Assembly (NCBI RefSeq): GCF_000091305.1
Contig: NC_013929.1
Coordinates: 4,774,001-4,838,000 of the forward strand
Direction of reading: 5' to 3'
DNA: 64,000 nucleotides
Origin: Streptomyces scabiei 87.22
Lineage (GTDB): Bacteria > Actinomycetota > Actinomycetes > Streptomycetales > Streptomycetaceae
Shown: one piece after another, positions 34,990 through 44,174 of the stretch
How positions within the stretch are numbered: position 1 is the stretch's first letter
How the letters are laid out: each line of letters begins with the position of its first letter
The notes under the pieces: generated by a model
What the model saw: the letters and a program-made list of their open reading frames with translations, nothing else
Told to the model about the DNA's origin: nothing
The model's database searches: none
Translations under genes and position numbers: made by a program

Positions 34990-35091
34990 GACCAAATACT
35001 CATATAAGAGCCACATCATCATCATTAATTTACATACCGTCGGATAACGTCATCGCGACCTGAACCACTCAAACCTCCACAAGGAGTGCGT

Positions 35092-35907
35092 GTGAAAGCT
35101 CGCTTTGGCATCCGCCGGGGAACGGTGCTCCTGACCACCCTGCTCGTCGCCCTGTCCGCCGCCATCCTCCCCGGGACCGCCACCGCCGACGGGAACGGCG
35201 ACGGGGACGAACACGGGGACGGCCACCAGGGCCGCTCGGACCACTGGGGCGTGATCACCCGCAACACGATCGGCTCCCCCGTCGCCGAGCTGCGCAACGG
35301 CCCGTTCGGCTCGTTCGGCGTGCTGGGCCCGGAGGGGAGACCGCCGTACGGCCGGGGCAGCCTGGGCATCGAGGTGGCGGGCAGCACCACCACCACGCCC
35401 GCCACCAACGAGAAGGTCGACTTCGGCAATGAGGTCGACTTCTTCAGCAGGCCGGTGTCGAGCCTCAAGGAGGTCGGCTTCCATGTGTTCCAGACGGGCG
35501 AGAACGTCGACTACGGCGGCCCGACCAACATGCCGAACATCAGGTTCGAGATCGACCCGAACCTGGCCGCCCCGAACGCCGGCATCACCTACTCCACGCT
35601 CGTGTGGGTACCGGCCGCCGCCCCGGTGACCAACCGCTGGACCGACTACCTCGACGCCACCGAGACCGGCACCTGGTTCCTCACGGGCGCCGCGGGCGTC
35701 CAGACCAACTGCGAGCAGTCGGACCTGTGCGACTTCGACGCGGTGATGGCAGCGCTCCAGGACGGCGGCGAACCGGCGACCATCTACAGCGCCGCGGTCG
35801 GCAAGGGCCGCGACTTCATGTGGATCGGCGCCGTCGACGGCCTCCGCATCAACGAGACCATCTACGACTTCGAGCCCTGGGGCGTCCGCCCCCGCCCGGC
35901 CCCCTGA
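35092..35907 (+). CDS. Secreted protein of unknown function
   Basis: 271 aa from GTG 35092, 5 nt after AAGGAG. Signal peptide MKARFGIRRGTVLLTTLLVA to about TATADG. The mature part is beta-rich with NTIGSPVAELRNGPFGSFGV, a central acidic strand region and one disulfide candidate pair (NCEQSDLCDF). No catalytic motif recognised. The strong AT-rich promoter region and tandem repeats upstream suggest independent regulation. Confidence 0.82.
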   Translation: MKARFGIRRGTVLLTTLLVALSAAILPGTATADGNGDGDEHGDGHQGRSDHWGVITRNTIGSPVAELRNGPFGSFGVLGPEGRPPYGRGSLGIEVAGSTTTTPATNEKVDFGNEVDFFSRPVSSLKEVGFHVFQTGENVDYGGPTNMPNIRFEIDPNLAAPNAGITYSTLVWVPAAAPVTNRWTDYLDATETGTWFLTGAAGVQTNCEQSDLCDFDAVMAALQDGGEPATIYSAAVGKGRDFMWIGAVDGLRINETIYDFEPWGVRPRPAP

Positions 35908-36031
35908 CCCCTCGCACCCTCTGCCCTCCCGGTCCTTCCGGGCGGCGTCGGCCGGCCCCACACTCCCGGCCCCGCGTCCCGCCGCCCGGATCGGGGCCCA
36001 CCCCTCCTCGACGCCACGGCCTCGTCGAGGG

Positions 36032-37297
36032 TCAGCCCCCGGCCGGGACCACGGGGCCGAAGGAGGCGGCGGCGATCTGCTGTATGTACCGCATCTCGGC
36101 GCCGTCGAAGCCGGTGGGGTTGAGGGAGTAGACGATCTTGCGGGAGAGGTCGCGGGTGGAGAACACCCCACTGGTGTAGCCGGGACGGGAGCCGGTCTTG
36201 CCCCAGACCACGACCCCGTTGGACGCCTTGACCCGCATCAGCCCCATGGCCATGCAGGCCCGGCCGGCATCGGTCTCGGTACGGCACTGGCTGTTGCGGA
36301 CACTGGGGACGTCGGGAACGGTGAACAGCTCGGCCTGCTGGGCCGGCGGAAGCAGGCGCCCCCGGAAGAGGGCGGTCAGGAAACGGTCGAGGTCGGCCGG
36401 GGTGGAGATCATGCCGCCCTCGGCCCAGGGCCAGGGACTCTGGTCGGTGACGTCCACCGGACGTGTGGTGCCGTCCGCGGCCTTGGTCATCAGGTAGCCA
36501 TGGGAGTGCGGGCTCGGCAGGCGCGGATCCCGGGCGTCGGGGACATAGGTGTCGCGCAGGGCGAGAGGCCGGGTGATCCTGGACCGTATCTCATCGGCGA
36601 AGCCGTGCCCGGTGACCTTCTCGACCAGCAGGCCGGCCACGTAGTAGTTCATCCCGTTGTACTGCTGTGCGGTGCCCGGCGTGAACTGCATGGGCTGGCC
36701 CGCCATCAGGTCGATCACCTGCTGCGGCGTGAAGCTCTTCAGACGGTGGGCGGCGAACCATTCGGGGCTGTCGTCCCCGAAGTCGGGGCTGTCGGCACCC
36801 CGCGGAAGACCGCTGGTGTGGTTGAGCAACTGGCCGACCGTGACGGGCGGCAGACCGGCGGGCAGGACACCCGGCACATACCGCTGGACGGGCTCGTCCA
36901 GATCGATCCGGTGCTCGGCGGCGAGCTGGAGGACGATCGTGGCGGTGAAGACCTTGGAGATACTGCCGATCCGGATGTGCGCGTCGGGCGGCACGCCCCG
37001 GCCGGTCTCCAGATCGCCCACACCCGACGTGCCCGACCAGTGGCCCGCGCGCCCGGTGATCCGCAGCAGCGCACCGGTGACGTCCGCGTTCGGCAGCCCG
37101 CCGATGGCCGCCTTGAGCGCGACCGGATCCAGCCCCGGCAAGGACGCCGGGGCGGTGGCGTGCGTGGGGCCCGAAGCGGCGGCGGAGGCGGGAACGGCCA
37201 CTCCGGCGGCCAAGGCTGTCAGCAGGCTTCCGCAGGCGGCCGTGGCGGTCCAACGGGTCAGGCGGGTCCGACGGGTCCGACGGGCAGAGCTGTGCAT
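36032..37297 (-). CDS. Secreted serine hydrolase (beta-lactamase class C / D-Ala-D-Ala carboxypeptidase family)
   Basis: 421 aa from ATG 37297, 7 nt after GGGGAG. Tat/Sec-type signal peptide with Arg-rich n-region (ARRTRRTRLTRW) ending near SAAASG. The SxxK nucleophile motif is SISK near residue 112; HTSGLP and the YxN-region YNGMNYYV follow, and the KTG box is WGKTGS near 375. All motifs of serine penicillin-recognising hydrolases are present. It may trim peptidoglycan stem peptides or hydrolyse D-amino esters; a true beta-lactamase is less likely. Confidence 0.9.
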   Translation of the reverse strand: MHSSARRTRRTRLTRWTATAACGSLLTALAAGVAVPASAAASGPTHATAPASLPGLDPVALKAAIGGLPNADVTGALLRITGRAGHWSGTSGVGDLETGRGVPPDAHIRIGSISKVFTATIVLQLAAEHRIDLDEPVQRYVPGVLPAGLPPVTVGQLLNHTSGLPRGADSPDFGDDSPEWFAAHRLKSFTPQQVIDLMAGQPMQFTPGTAQQYNGMNYYVAGLLVEKVTGHGFADEIRSRITRPLALRDTYVPDARDPRLPSPHSHGYLMTKAADGTTRPVDVTDQSPWPWAEGGMISTPADLDRFLTALFRGRLLPPAQQAELFTVPDVPSVRNSQCRTETDAGRACMAMGLMRVKASNGVVVWGKTGSRPGYTSGVFSTRDLSRKIVYSLNPTGFDGAEMRYIQQIAAASFGPVVPAGG

Positions 37298-37626
37298 GAT
37301 GGGGCTCCCCAAAACCGTGGCGTGGGCACCGGCGACGTACCGGCCCGGCCACCAGTCTCATCCGCACCGGCTGCCCGTCTCATCAGGGATGACCCCTGAT
37401 CAAACCCTGATCGAACCCTGGTACCTGACCCCATGTCAGCCCGCTCGACGCCCCAAGGAGACAGGGGATCAGGTGGGGAAGCAGCTCTGGCAAGTCGTCG
37501 TAGCCGGTGGCGATCGGCGTGTCGAAGGAGGTCGCGGTGCCCGCGCAACAACGCCACCGGGCCGTCAACGTCGTCCGAGGACAACCTCGCTGTGAAGTGA
37601 CGTCCGCGGCCCGGACAGAAGCCAGG

Positions 37627-38169
37627 TCAGAGCGCTTCCTTCGACGGCACGACAGGCTCCCCCGCCTTACGGACCACAGGCAGGACGCTCCACGGAAAGT
37701 TGATCCAGTCGTCCGTCCGCTTCCACACGTACTCGCACTTCACGAGCGAGTGCGACTTCTCGTAGATCACCGCGGACCGGACCTCGGCCACGGCGTCGAG
37801 GCAGAAGTCGTGGACCAGCTTGAGCGTCTTGCCCGTGTCGGCGACGTCGTCCGTGATCAGGACCTTCTTGTCGGAGAAGTCGATCGCGTTCGGAACCGGC
37901 GCGAGCATGACGGGCATGTCGAGGGTCGTGCCGACGCCGGTGTAGAACTCCACGTTCACGAGGTGGATGTTCTTGCAGTCCAGGGCGTAGGCCAGCCCGC
38001 CCGCGACGAAGACGCCGCCCCGGGCGATGGAGAGGATGATGTCGGGCTCGTACCCGTCGTCGGCGACGGTCTGCGCGAGTTCGCGTACGGCGGTGCCGAA
38101 CGCCTCGTAGGTGAGGTTCTCGCGTGCGGGCGCGTCGCCGCCGGTCCCGGCCGACCGCCCGGTGCTCAT
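37627..38169 (-). CDS. Phosphoribosyltransferase
   Basis: 180 aa from ATG 38169, overlapping the dcd stop by 4 bases (ATGA). The PRPP-binding loop is VLITDDVADTGKTLK; an upstream SIARGGVFVAGGL matches type I PRTases of the hypoxanthine/xanthine group. It would make a nucleotide from a base and PRPP. The coupling to dcd places it in nucleotide salvage. Base specificity cannot be read from the sequence. Confidence 0.9.
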   Translation of the reverse strand: MSTGRSAGTGGDAPARENLTYEAFGTAVRELAQTVADDGYEPDIILSIARGGVFVAGGLAYALDCKNIHLVNVEFYTGVGTTLDMPVMLAPVPNAIDFSDKKVLITDDVADTGKTLKLVHDFCLDAVAEVRSAVIYEKSHSLVKCEYVWKRTDDWINFPWSVLPVVRKAGEPVVPSKEAL

Positions 38170-38741
38170 ACCTGGGTCCGGTGGAAGTTGAGGAAGGAGC
38201 GGGAGGCGGTCGGCCCGCGCTGCCCCTGGTAGCGGGAGCCGTAGCGCTCGCTGCCGTAGGGGAACTCGGCCGGCGAACTGAGCCGGAACAGGCACAGCTG
38301 CCCGATCTTCATGCCCGGCCAGAGCTTGATCGGAAGCGTCGCGAGGTTCGACAGCTCCAGGGTCACGTGCCCGGAGAAGCCGGGATCGATGAACCCGGCG
38401 GTGGAGTGGGTGACGAGCCCGAGCCGCCCGAGGGAACTCTTGCCCTCCAGCCGCGAGGCGAGATCGTCGGGGAGGGTGATGACCTCGTAGGTGCTCGCGA
38501 GCACGAACTCGCCCGGGTGCAGGATGAACGGCTCGTCGCCCTCGGGCTCCACGAGCCGCGTGAGGTCGGCCTGCTCGACGGACGGATCGATGTGGGGGTA
38601 CCGGTGGTTCTCGAACACCCGGAAGAACCGGTCGAGACGCACGTCGACACTCGACGGCTGCACCATGGATTCGTCGTACGGATCGATGCGTACCCGTCCG
38701 GAGTCGATCTCGGCCCGGATGTCCTTGTCTGAGAGAAGCAC
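38166..38741 (-). CDS. dcd: dCTP deaminase
   Basis: 191 aa, full length. Conserved MLLSDKDIRAEI start, LEGKSSLGRLGL with the catalytic Arg/Ser region, HSTAGFIDPGF and the C-terminal FLNFHRT. It converts dCTP to dUTP, feeding thymidylate synthesis. First gene of the two-gene unit with the phosphoribosyltransferase. Confidence 0.97.
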   Translation of the reverse strand: MLLSDKDIRAEIDSGRVRIDPYDESMVQPSSVDVRLDRFFRVFENHRYPHIDPSVEQADLTRLVEPEGDEPFILHPGEFVLASTYEVITLPDDLASRLEGKSSLGRLGLVTHSTAGFIDPGFSGHVTLELSNLATLPIKLWPGMKIGQLCLFRLSSPAEFPYGSERYGSRYQGQRGPTASRSFLNFHRTQV

Positions 38742-38908
38742 GCCCCGAGGATACGCAAGGCGCGCGGGCCGCCCCTAACCAGCCGGACGTACCCGCGCGC
38801 CTGTCCCTGCCCTGCCCGCTTCCACAGCGTCCACGACCGCGACCGGCCGCTTCCGCCACTTCTCCTGCTACGGCCTGCTACCGCTCGCTACTGCTGTTGC
38901 TGCTTCCG

Positions 38909-39067
38909 TCACCGCTTCTGCAGTGCCACCGGTACGACACTGCGCAGCCGGGCGCAGCGCGGGCAGCGCATGAGCCGACCGGGGCCGAGGCGTTCGGCCT
39001 GCTGCATCGGGAACGAAGCGGTGCTGAACATGTGCCCATCGGCACAGCGGACGACGGTGCGCTCCAT
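38909..39067 (-). CDS. Small zinc-ribbon-like protein
   Basis: 52 aa from ATG 39067 (MERTVVRCADGHMFSTASFP). Cys9 and CPRC near 36-39 with His suggest a single zinc site. Basic C-terminus (VALQKR). This short gene is conserved near dcd in Streptomyces in my recollection; function unknown. The ribosome site is poor (AAGGGA at 11 nt), so the start could be the upstream TTG. Confidence 0.7.
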   Translation of the reverse strand: MERTVVRCADGHMFSTASFPMQQAERLGPGRLMRCPRCARLRSVVPVALQKR

Positions 39068-39360
39068 CAAGTCCAAGTGTCCCTTCCCCAAGAGGCGCGT
39101 CTGGCTGTCGACCTACGTCGACCTGACGACGAACCGCCACATTACGGGATACTTGGGACGGCCCTCCAGGCGGCACTCCGATCCCGCCGAAGGCCCACCC
39201 GGACCCTCTTCCGCGCCTCCACCGTACGCCCCAACTCCCGCGCCCCGCAGCCCTGTCCCCACCCCACGAACACAACCGGGCCCCACGCCTTCAGCGCGCG
39301 GGGCCCGACATGAGGTAAAGTAACGATGCGTTCCGACACCGGCACCGACCGGCGTCTTAC

Positions 39361-39431
39361 GCGGGTGTAGTTTAATGGTAGAACATCAGCTTCCCAAGCT
39401 GAGAGCGCGAGTTCGATTCTCGTCACCCGCT
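39361..39431 (+). tRNA. tRNA-Gly (anticodon CCC)
   Basis: 71 nt folding into a standard cloverleaf: acceptor GCGGGTG/CACCCGC, anticodon stem TCAGC/GCTGA with loop TTCCCAA (CCC), T-arm GCGAG-TTCGATT-CTCGT. CCA is not encoded. Its last 44 bases are repeated twice downstream as attachment-site copies. Confidence 0.97.
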
Positions 39432-39438
39432 CTTCTTG

Positions 39439-39465
39439 AAGCCCCAGGTCAGTGGCCTGGGGCTT
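39439..39465 (+). terminator. Terminator after tRNA-Gly
   Basis: AAGCCCCAGG (39439-39448) and CCTGGGGCTT (39456-39465) with a 7-nt loop. The core is the same as the hairpin following the att copy at 47.5 kb. Confidence 0.85.
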
Positions 39466-39785
39466 GTGCGTTGGCGAGGGTTTCTCCGCAGCAACAGGCC
39501 ACTGGGCGCACGAAGATCGGGCACGTGGAGGGCACGCCGGACACCTCTCTCGTGGCCCAGGCCGCCGCGGGCTCGTTGGGACAGCCTGAGGTCTACCGTC
39601 AGCGGGCCTGCTGGACCTCGGCCGGGGAAGCCGATCGGGCAGGCGTTCCCGAGACGGCGTTCTTCCGGCCGAAGCTCGCTTCCCAAGCTCGGCGGCTCGT
39701 CGGCGGATCCGGCTGGGAGTCACCTGGTCGAGGCTTCACGGGATCGGGGCCGGAGCGTGATCCGCTCCGATGGGCGGCTGGGGTA
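39466..39785. other. Gene-free stretch right of tRNA-Gly
   Basis: 320 bases with no credible gene on either strand; probably the worn left end of the first integrated element. Confidence 0.5.
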
Positions 39786-40603
39786 TCAGGCCGCCAGCTT
39801 GTTGAATGTGCGGATCTGCTGGTCGAAGAGTCGGGTGGGAGCGATGCGGCGCAGCAGGCTGATGCGCCGGGCGGCCGGGCCGGCGGTGGAGCGCAGCCGT
39901 GGTTTGTGTGCGGTGGCCGCGGTGACGACGGCGCGGGCGACGACGGTGGGGGCGTCGCCGCCGGTGACCGCCTCGGCGACCACTCGGTCGACGAGGCGCC
40001 GCTGTTGCACGTAGACCGGCAGCGGAGTGTCGGGCTGTACGAGGTTGCCTTCGAACGCGGTGTCGGTCCCGCCGGGCTCGACGAGCAGGACCCGTACGCC
40101 GAACTCACGGACCTCGTGGTCCACGGACTCGGAGTAGCCCTCGACCGCGTGCTTGGACGCGATGTAGGCGGCCATGAAGGGCTGGGGCATGAAGCCGTAG
40201 ATCGACGACAGGTTGATGATGCGGCCGCAGCCCTGGGCGCGCATGTGGGGCAGGACGGCCTTCGTCATGCGGATGACGCCGAGGACATTGATGTCGAAGA
40301 CGTGCTGGTGCTGCGCCAGGGAGCTTTCCTCGGTGGCGCCCGCCGAGCCGATACCGGCATTGTTGACCAGGACGTCGATCCCGCCGAACTGATCGATGAC
40401 CTGCTCGACGAGCGTGGCGACCGAGGCGTCACTGCTCACGTCGAGGTCGAGGAAGGTCACGCCGTCGCGGGGGGGGTGACCTTCGAGGTGTTCCGGCTGG
40501 TTCCGATCACCTCGAAACCCGCTTCGGCAAGGGCGAGGGCCGTGGCCTCTCCGGTGCCGGAGGACACGCCTGTCACCAGCACTACAGGTCGTTTCGTTGC
40601 CAT
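39786..40603 (-). pseudogene. Short-chain dehydrogenase/reductase, frameshifted in a C8 tract
   Basis: The N-terminal part from ATG 40603 (MATKRPVVLVTGVSSGTGEA, Rossmann TGxxxGxG) is in one frame up to SKVTPP; the remainder (FLDLDVSSDASVATLVEQV, NNAGIGSAGA, catalytic YIASK, LVEPGGTDTAF) is in another. The switch falls on eight C (minus strand, 40469-40476); nine would restore the frame. Otherwise the enzyme is complete, about 272 aa. It may be a recent null mutation, a phase-variable tract or a base-call error. It lies 89 bp downstream of the oxidoreductase gene on the same strand, probably in its operon. Confidence 0.8.
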
Positions 40604-40692
40604 CATGTGCTTCTGGGACTTGCTCATGTTCACAACGGCGTGCGGTTTTCGCAGAGTTCTCGTCGGCGCAGGCAGGGAAGGACAGGGGTCCC

Positions 40693-41697
40693 TCACGGCA
40701 TCCTGACGACGACCTTTCCGGCCTTCGCGCGCCCTGCCGCGGCGTACTCCAGCGCTTCCGGGGTCGATTCGAATGGGAAGACAGTGTCGACGACGGGTCG
40801 GATCTTCCCGGTGTCGATGAGCCCGGTGAGTTCACGAAGTTGGTCTCCGCTGGCCTTCATGAACAGAAAGGAATAGGTGACGCCACGTCGCCGGGCGCGT
40901 CGTCGGGTCTGGTAACTCAGTGCCGACATCGCCAGCCGGATGATCGGATTCGCGCCCAGCTCCCTGCCGAAAGCGGCGTCGGGAGGGCCCGCGACACTGA
41001 TGATCTTTCCGCCCGGTTTGAGTACGTCCAGAGACTTTTTCAGGGTCTTTCCACCGAGCGCGTCGAGGACCAGGTCGTAGTCGTGCAGGACGGTCTCGAA
41101 TGCCTGCGTCCTGTAGTCGACGACGACGTCCGCGCCCAGACTCCTCACCACGTCGATGTTGGCCGTGCTCGTGGTGGTGGCCACCTGCGCACCCAGCTGT
41201 TTCGCCAGCTGGATGGCGATCGTGCCCAGGCCGCCGGAGCCGGCATGGATGAGGACCTTCTGGCCCGGCTGGACGTGGGCTCGCTCGACCAGCGCCTGCC
41301 ACGAGGTCAGGGCGACCAGGGGGAGGGAGGCGGCCTCCTCCATGCTGAGTGTGGCCGGTTTGATCGCCAGGTCGTCCTGGTGCACCGCGATGAGCTCGGC
41401 GAAGGTGCCCATGCGGTCCTTGTCGGGCCGTGCGTAGACCTCGTCGCCCACCGTGAACCGCGTGACGGCCGCACCCACCCTGACCACCGTCCCGGCCAGG
41501 TCGTTGCCCAGGATGAACGGGACGCGGTACGGCAGGACCGTCTTCATCTTCCCGTCCCGGATCATCCGGTCGAGCGGGTTGATGCTCGCGGCACGAACCT
41601 GGACCAGTACGTCGTTCGCGCCCGGCTCCGGGTCCGGCGCCTCACCGGCGCGCAGCCCGGCCCGGCTGCCGTAGTGGTCGACCAGGAAGGCCCTCAT
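40693..41697 (-). CDS. NADP-dependent quinone-oxidoreductase-like alcohol dehydrogenase
   Basis: 334 aa, zinc-independent medium-chain dehydrogenase/reductase. MRAFLVDHYGSRAGLRAGE, then SINPLDRMIRDGK, LGNDLAGTVVRVG and the cofactor motif AGSGGLGTIAIQLAKQLGA. The Cys/His zinc ligands of true alcohol dehydrogenases are absent. It probably reduces quinones or enones with NADPH. The next gene downstream is the SDR pseudogene. A motif shared with the TetR-gene promoter lies about 140 bases upstream. Confidence 0.9.
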   Translation of the reverse strand: MRAFLVDHYGSRAGLRAGEAPDPEPGANDVLVQVRAASINPLDRMIRDGKMKTVLPYRVPFILGNDLAGTVVRVGAAVTRFTVGDEVYARPDKDRMGTFAELIAVHQDDLAIKPATLSMEEAASLPLVALTSWQALVERAHVQPGQKVLIHAGSGGLGTIAIQLAKQLGAQVATTTSTANIDVVRSLGADVVVDYRTQAFETVLHDYDLVLDALGGKTLKKSLDVLKPGGKIISVAGPPDAAFGRELGANPIIRLAMSALSYQTRRRARRRGVTYSFLFMKASGDQLRELTGLIDTGKIRPVVDTVFPFESTPEALEYAAAGRAKAGKVVVRMP

Positions 41698-42157
41698 CGT
41701 CGTCTCCGTTTCCTGCCGCAGGCAGCCCCGGGCCGCCGCACATCGTGCGCATGAGGAGCGGGAGCTCTCGATCCGGCGTCTGTTCGACGGCTGGATGCTC
41801 TCTGGGGAGGCACGCGCCGAGAAATTAAATTACGAACATAATATTAAGGACCGGGTCGATGGATCGCAACTCGGCCCTCGCGTCGGGAGGCGAGTGCACC
41901 CGCCGGGAGGTGACGGCCGACGGCCCACCGGGACAGGTGCCGCCTCGCGGGGATGGCCCGAGCGGCCTGCCCCGCTCGACCCGCTTCATCCATGGGTGCC
42001 GAGCCGTGTCGACGCCACCCCCTGGGACAAGGGCGACCGCCCCGGTGACTTGCACCCGATGAAATTACGGTCATACTTCAATTGACGACCAGCAGATCGC
42101 AGCCGCAGCCAGGCGACCCGGGGAACTGCGCGCACTTTCCAACCGAAGGGCACAGCC
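41698..42157. other. Divergent promoter region of the oxidoreductase and hydrolase genes
   Basis: 460 bases without a gene. An island of very low GC (41820-41850) contains the TetR-box candidate; a second AT-rich stretch (42058-42082) precedes the hydrolase. Confidence 0.55.
41828..41846. promoter_or_regulatory. Candidate TetR operator upstream of the oxidoreductase
   Basis: AATTACGAACATAATATTA; the 10-mer CATAATATTA (41837-41846) recurs exactly in front of the TetR gene at 43723-43732, and both sites carry a TTACGA half. Confidence 0.45.
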
Positions 42158-43027
42158 GTGAACGACGCACAAGGCGTACGAGGCGACGTGGTGACCTCGT
42201 ACAAGAACGCACCGAACCGCACCCTCACCACCGGGGGCGTCACCTTCGCCTACCGTGACCTCGGTCCCAGGACCGGCGTCCCGGTGGTCTTCATCACCCA
42301 CCTCGCCGCGGTCCTGGACAACTGGGACCCCCGTGTCGTGGACGGCATAGCCGCCAAGCACCGGGTCATCACCTTCGACAACAGGGGCGTCGGCGCCACC
42401 ACCGGATCGACTCCGAAGACCATTCAGGAGATGGCGAAGGACGCCGTCACCTTCATCCAGGCGCTCGGGCTCGATCGCGTCGACATCCTCAGCTTCTCCA
42501 TGGGCGCCATGATCGCCCAGGTGATCGTGCAGACCGATCCGCAACTCGTCCGCAGGCTGATCCTCGCGGGCACCGGTCCGGCGGGCGGCGAGGGCATCAA
42601 GAACGTGACGCGGGTGTCGCATCTCGACACCCTCCGGGCGTTGTTCACCCTCCAGGACCCGAAGCAGTTCCTGTTCTTCACGCGCACCGCCAACGGGCGT
42701 CGAGCCGGAAAGGAGTTCCTGGCCCGGCTGAAGGAGCGCACCGAAGGCCGGGACAAGGCGATCTCCCTCACCGCGTACGGCGCCCAGCTCAAGGCCATTC
42801 ACCGCTGGGGCCTGGAGCGGCCCCACGATCTGTCCCGCGTTCACCAGCCAGTGCTAGTCGCCAACGGCGAGAGCGACAGGATGGTTCCGACATCGAACTC
42901 GGCGGATCTGGCGCGGCGACTGCCGAACGCCGAGCTGGTGATCTACCCCGACGCCGGCCATGGCGGCATCTTCCAGTTCCACGAGCAGTTCGTGTCGGCA
43001 GCCCTCGAGTTTTTCGAGCGGGCGTAA
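42158..43027 (+). CDS. Alpha/beta hydrolase
   Basis: 289 aa from GTG 42158; GTG 42191 would also serve. Nucleophile elbow LSFSMGAMIAQ, oxyanion-region HLAAVLDNW, acid in NGESDRMV and catalytic His in DAGHGGIF. The HxxxVxDxW-type opening resembles haloperoxidase/esterase-like hydrolases. Cytoplasmic, no signal peptide. It lies between the divergent oxidoreductase and the convergent TetR gene, so the three may answer one toxic compound. Confidence 0.88.
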   Translation: MNDAQGVRGDVVTSYKNAPNRTLTTGGVTFAYRDLGPRTGVPVVFITHLAAVLDNWDPRVVDGIAAKHRVITFDNRGVGATTGSTPKTIQEMAKDAVTFIQALGLDRVDILSFSMGAMIAQVIVQTDPQLVRRLILAGTGPAGGEGIKNVTRVSHLDTLRALFTLQDPKQFLFFTRTANGRRAGKEFLARLKERTEGRDKAISLTAYGAQLKAIHRWGLERPHDLSRVHQPVLVANGESDRMVPTSNSADLARRLPNAELVIYPDAGHGGIFQFHEQFVSAALEFFERA

Positions 43028-43084
43028 GGGCTCAGCGCCGACGCGTGAGCGGACGCCCACCGCCCACCGCCCACCGACTCACTC

Positions 43085-43657
43085 TCAGCTCATGAACGTG
43101 AGAGCGTTCTCGATTCCCTGTTCCAGAACCTCGTCAGCGAAGCTCTGGTCGGAGAGAGCGCGGGACAGTTGCAGCGTTCCCACCATCATGGTGTAGAGCC
43201 CGATGGCCTTGCCGCGAGCGGATTTCGGATCGCCAGGTGCCAGCCGGGCGGCGATCTCGTCCAGGATGGCGCTCGCACCCTCGGTGTAAGCCTGCTTGGT
43301 CGCGCCTTCGCAGCGGCCGATCTCGTCGAGCAGGGCGGCGGAGGGACATCCGGTGCCCGGCTGGTCGCGGTGTCCGGGTGACAGATACTCGCGAACCAGG
43401 TCCTCGAGTCCGAGGCGACCTGGCCGCAACGTGTCGTAACTCGCCACCTGTGAGCGCAGTTCGGCCGCGACGACATGGGCGACGAGATCGTCCTTGGAAT
43501 CGAAGTGGGCGTAGAAGGCTCCATTGGTGAGCCCGGCGTCCGCCATCAGGGTGGAGACGCCTGATCCGTCGATCCCGTCCCGCTTGAACCGGTGGCCGGC
43601 CTGCTCGATGATCCGTCGCCGCGTAACCTGCTTGTGCTCCTTGGCATAGCGCGCCAC
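43085..43657 (-). CDS. TetR-family transcriptional regulator
   Basis: 190 aa. N-terminal helix-turn-helix GVSTLMADAGLTNGAFYAHF followed by the usual KDDLVAHV, then a C-terminal ligand domain with RDQPGTGCPSAALLDEI, which recalls the AcrR/NemR-like subgroup that senses electrophiles through Cys. Here Cys lies in GTGCPSA. It probably represses itself and the oxidoreductase operon. Confidence 0.9.
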   Translation of the reverse strand: MARYAKEHKQVTRRRIIEQAGHRFKRDGIDGSGVSTLMADAGLTNGAFYAHFDSKDDLVAHVVAAELRSQVASYDTLRPGRLGLEDLVREYLSPGHRDQPGTGCPSAALLDEIGRCEGATKQAYTEGASAILDEIAARLAPGDPKSARGKAIGLYTMMVGTLQLSRALSDQSFADEVLEQGIENALTFMS

Positions 43658-43717
43658 GAGCTTCCTCCATCACTCCGTAAGGCCGTTGCCTCGCCTTCAA
43701 GGCTGGTCAGTGACCTG

Positions 43718-43741
43718 ATATTCATAATATTACGATCGTTA
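43718..43741. promoter_or_regulatory. Candidate operator and promoter region of the TetR gene
   Basis: CATAATATTA (43723-43732) continues into TTACGATCGTTA, whose centre ACGATCGT is a perfect palindrome. The block starts 61 bases upstream of the start codon. Confidence 0.5.
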
Positions 43742-44079
43742 GGCATGGTCGGCCGGCCTACGACCGTTCGGCAGGCCATACGGCGTTGGCATCTGCCGAA
43801 GGCCGGGTGCGTGACGGTCGGTGGACCGGCATCGCCAGGTCGTCAACGGCAAGAAGGGCGGACCGGGTTCCACCACCTGCCGGGCCCGGCGACACGCGGC
43901 CGGGGTGCGCAAGAAGACCCCGAGGGTCCCGGGAAAAGGTGCGCGCCCGGGCAGCAGCTGAGGGGTCAGCTGGGCGCACGCAACTGCTCCGTGCACTACG
44001 GTGCGACCGTGCGCTCCCGGCTGCCATTCCAGATCACGTATGACCAGGTCAGACGCTATCCGGCTCCTCAAGCGCCGTC
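43742..44079. other. Gene-free right end of the first integrated element
   Basis: 338 bases without a supported gene. No strand gives a family-like protein. Confidence 0.5.
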
Positions 44080-44123
44080 GCTTCCCAAGCTGAGAGCGCG
44101 AGTTCGATTCTTGTCACCCGCTC
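44080..44123 (+). repeat. att copy 2 (partial tRNA-Gly)
   Basis: 44 bases matching the tRNA-Gly 3' end with a single C-to-T change in the T-stem. It has no 5' half and cannot be a tRNA gene. Confidence 0.9.
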
Positions 44124-44132
44124 CATGAAGAA

Positions 44133-44160
44133 GGCCCAGGTCAAAGACCTGGGCCGTTTT
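44133..44160 (+). terminator. Terminator behind att copy 2
   Basis: GGCCCAGGTC/GACCTGGGCC with a 3-nt AAA loop, then GTTTT. Different loop from the hairpins behind the other two copies, as expected if it belongs to the element. Confidence 0.85.
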
Positions 44161-44174
44161 GCTGCCCGCTGCGA

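Noticed and set aside
44080..44123. A second tRNA-Gly gene
   Set aside because: Only the 3' 44 bases are present; no acceptor 5' strand or D-arm.
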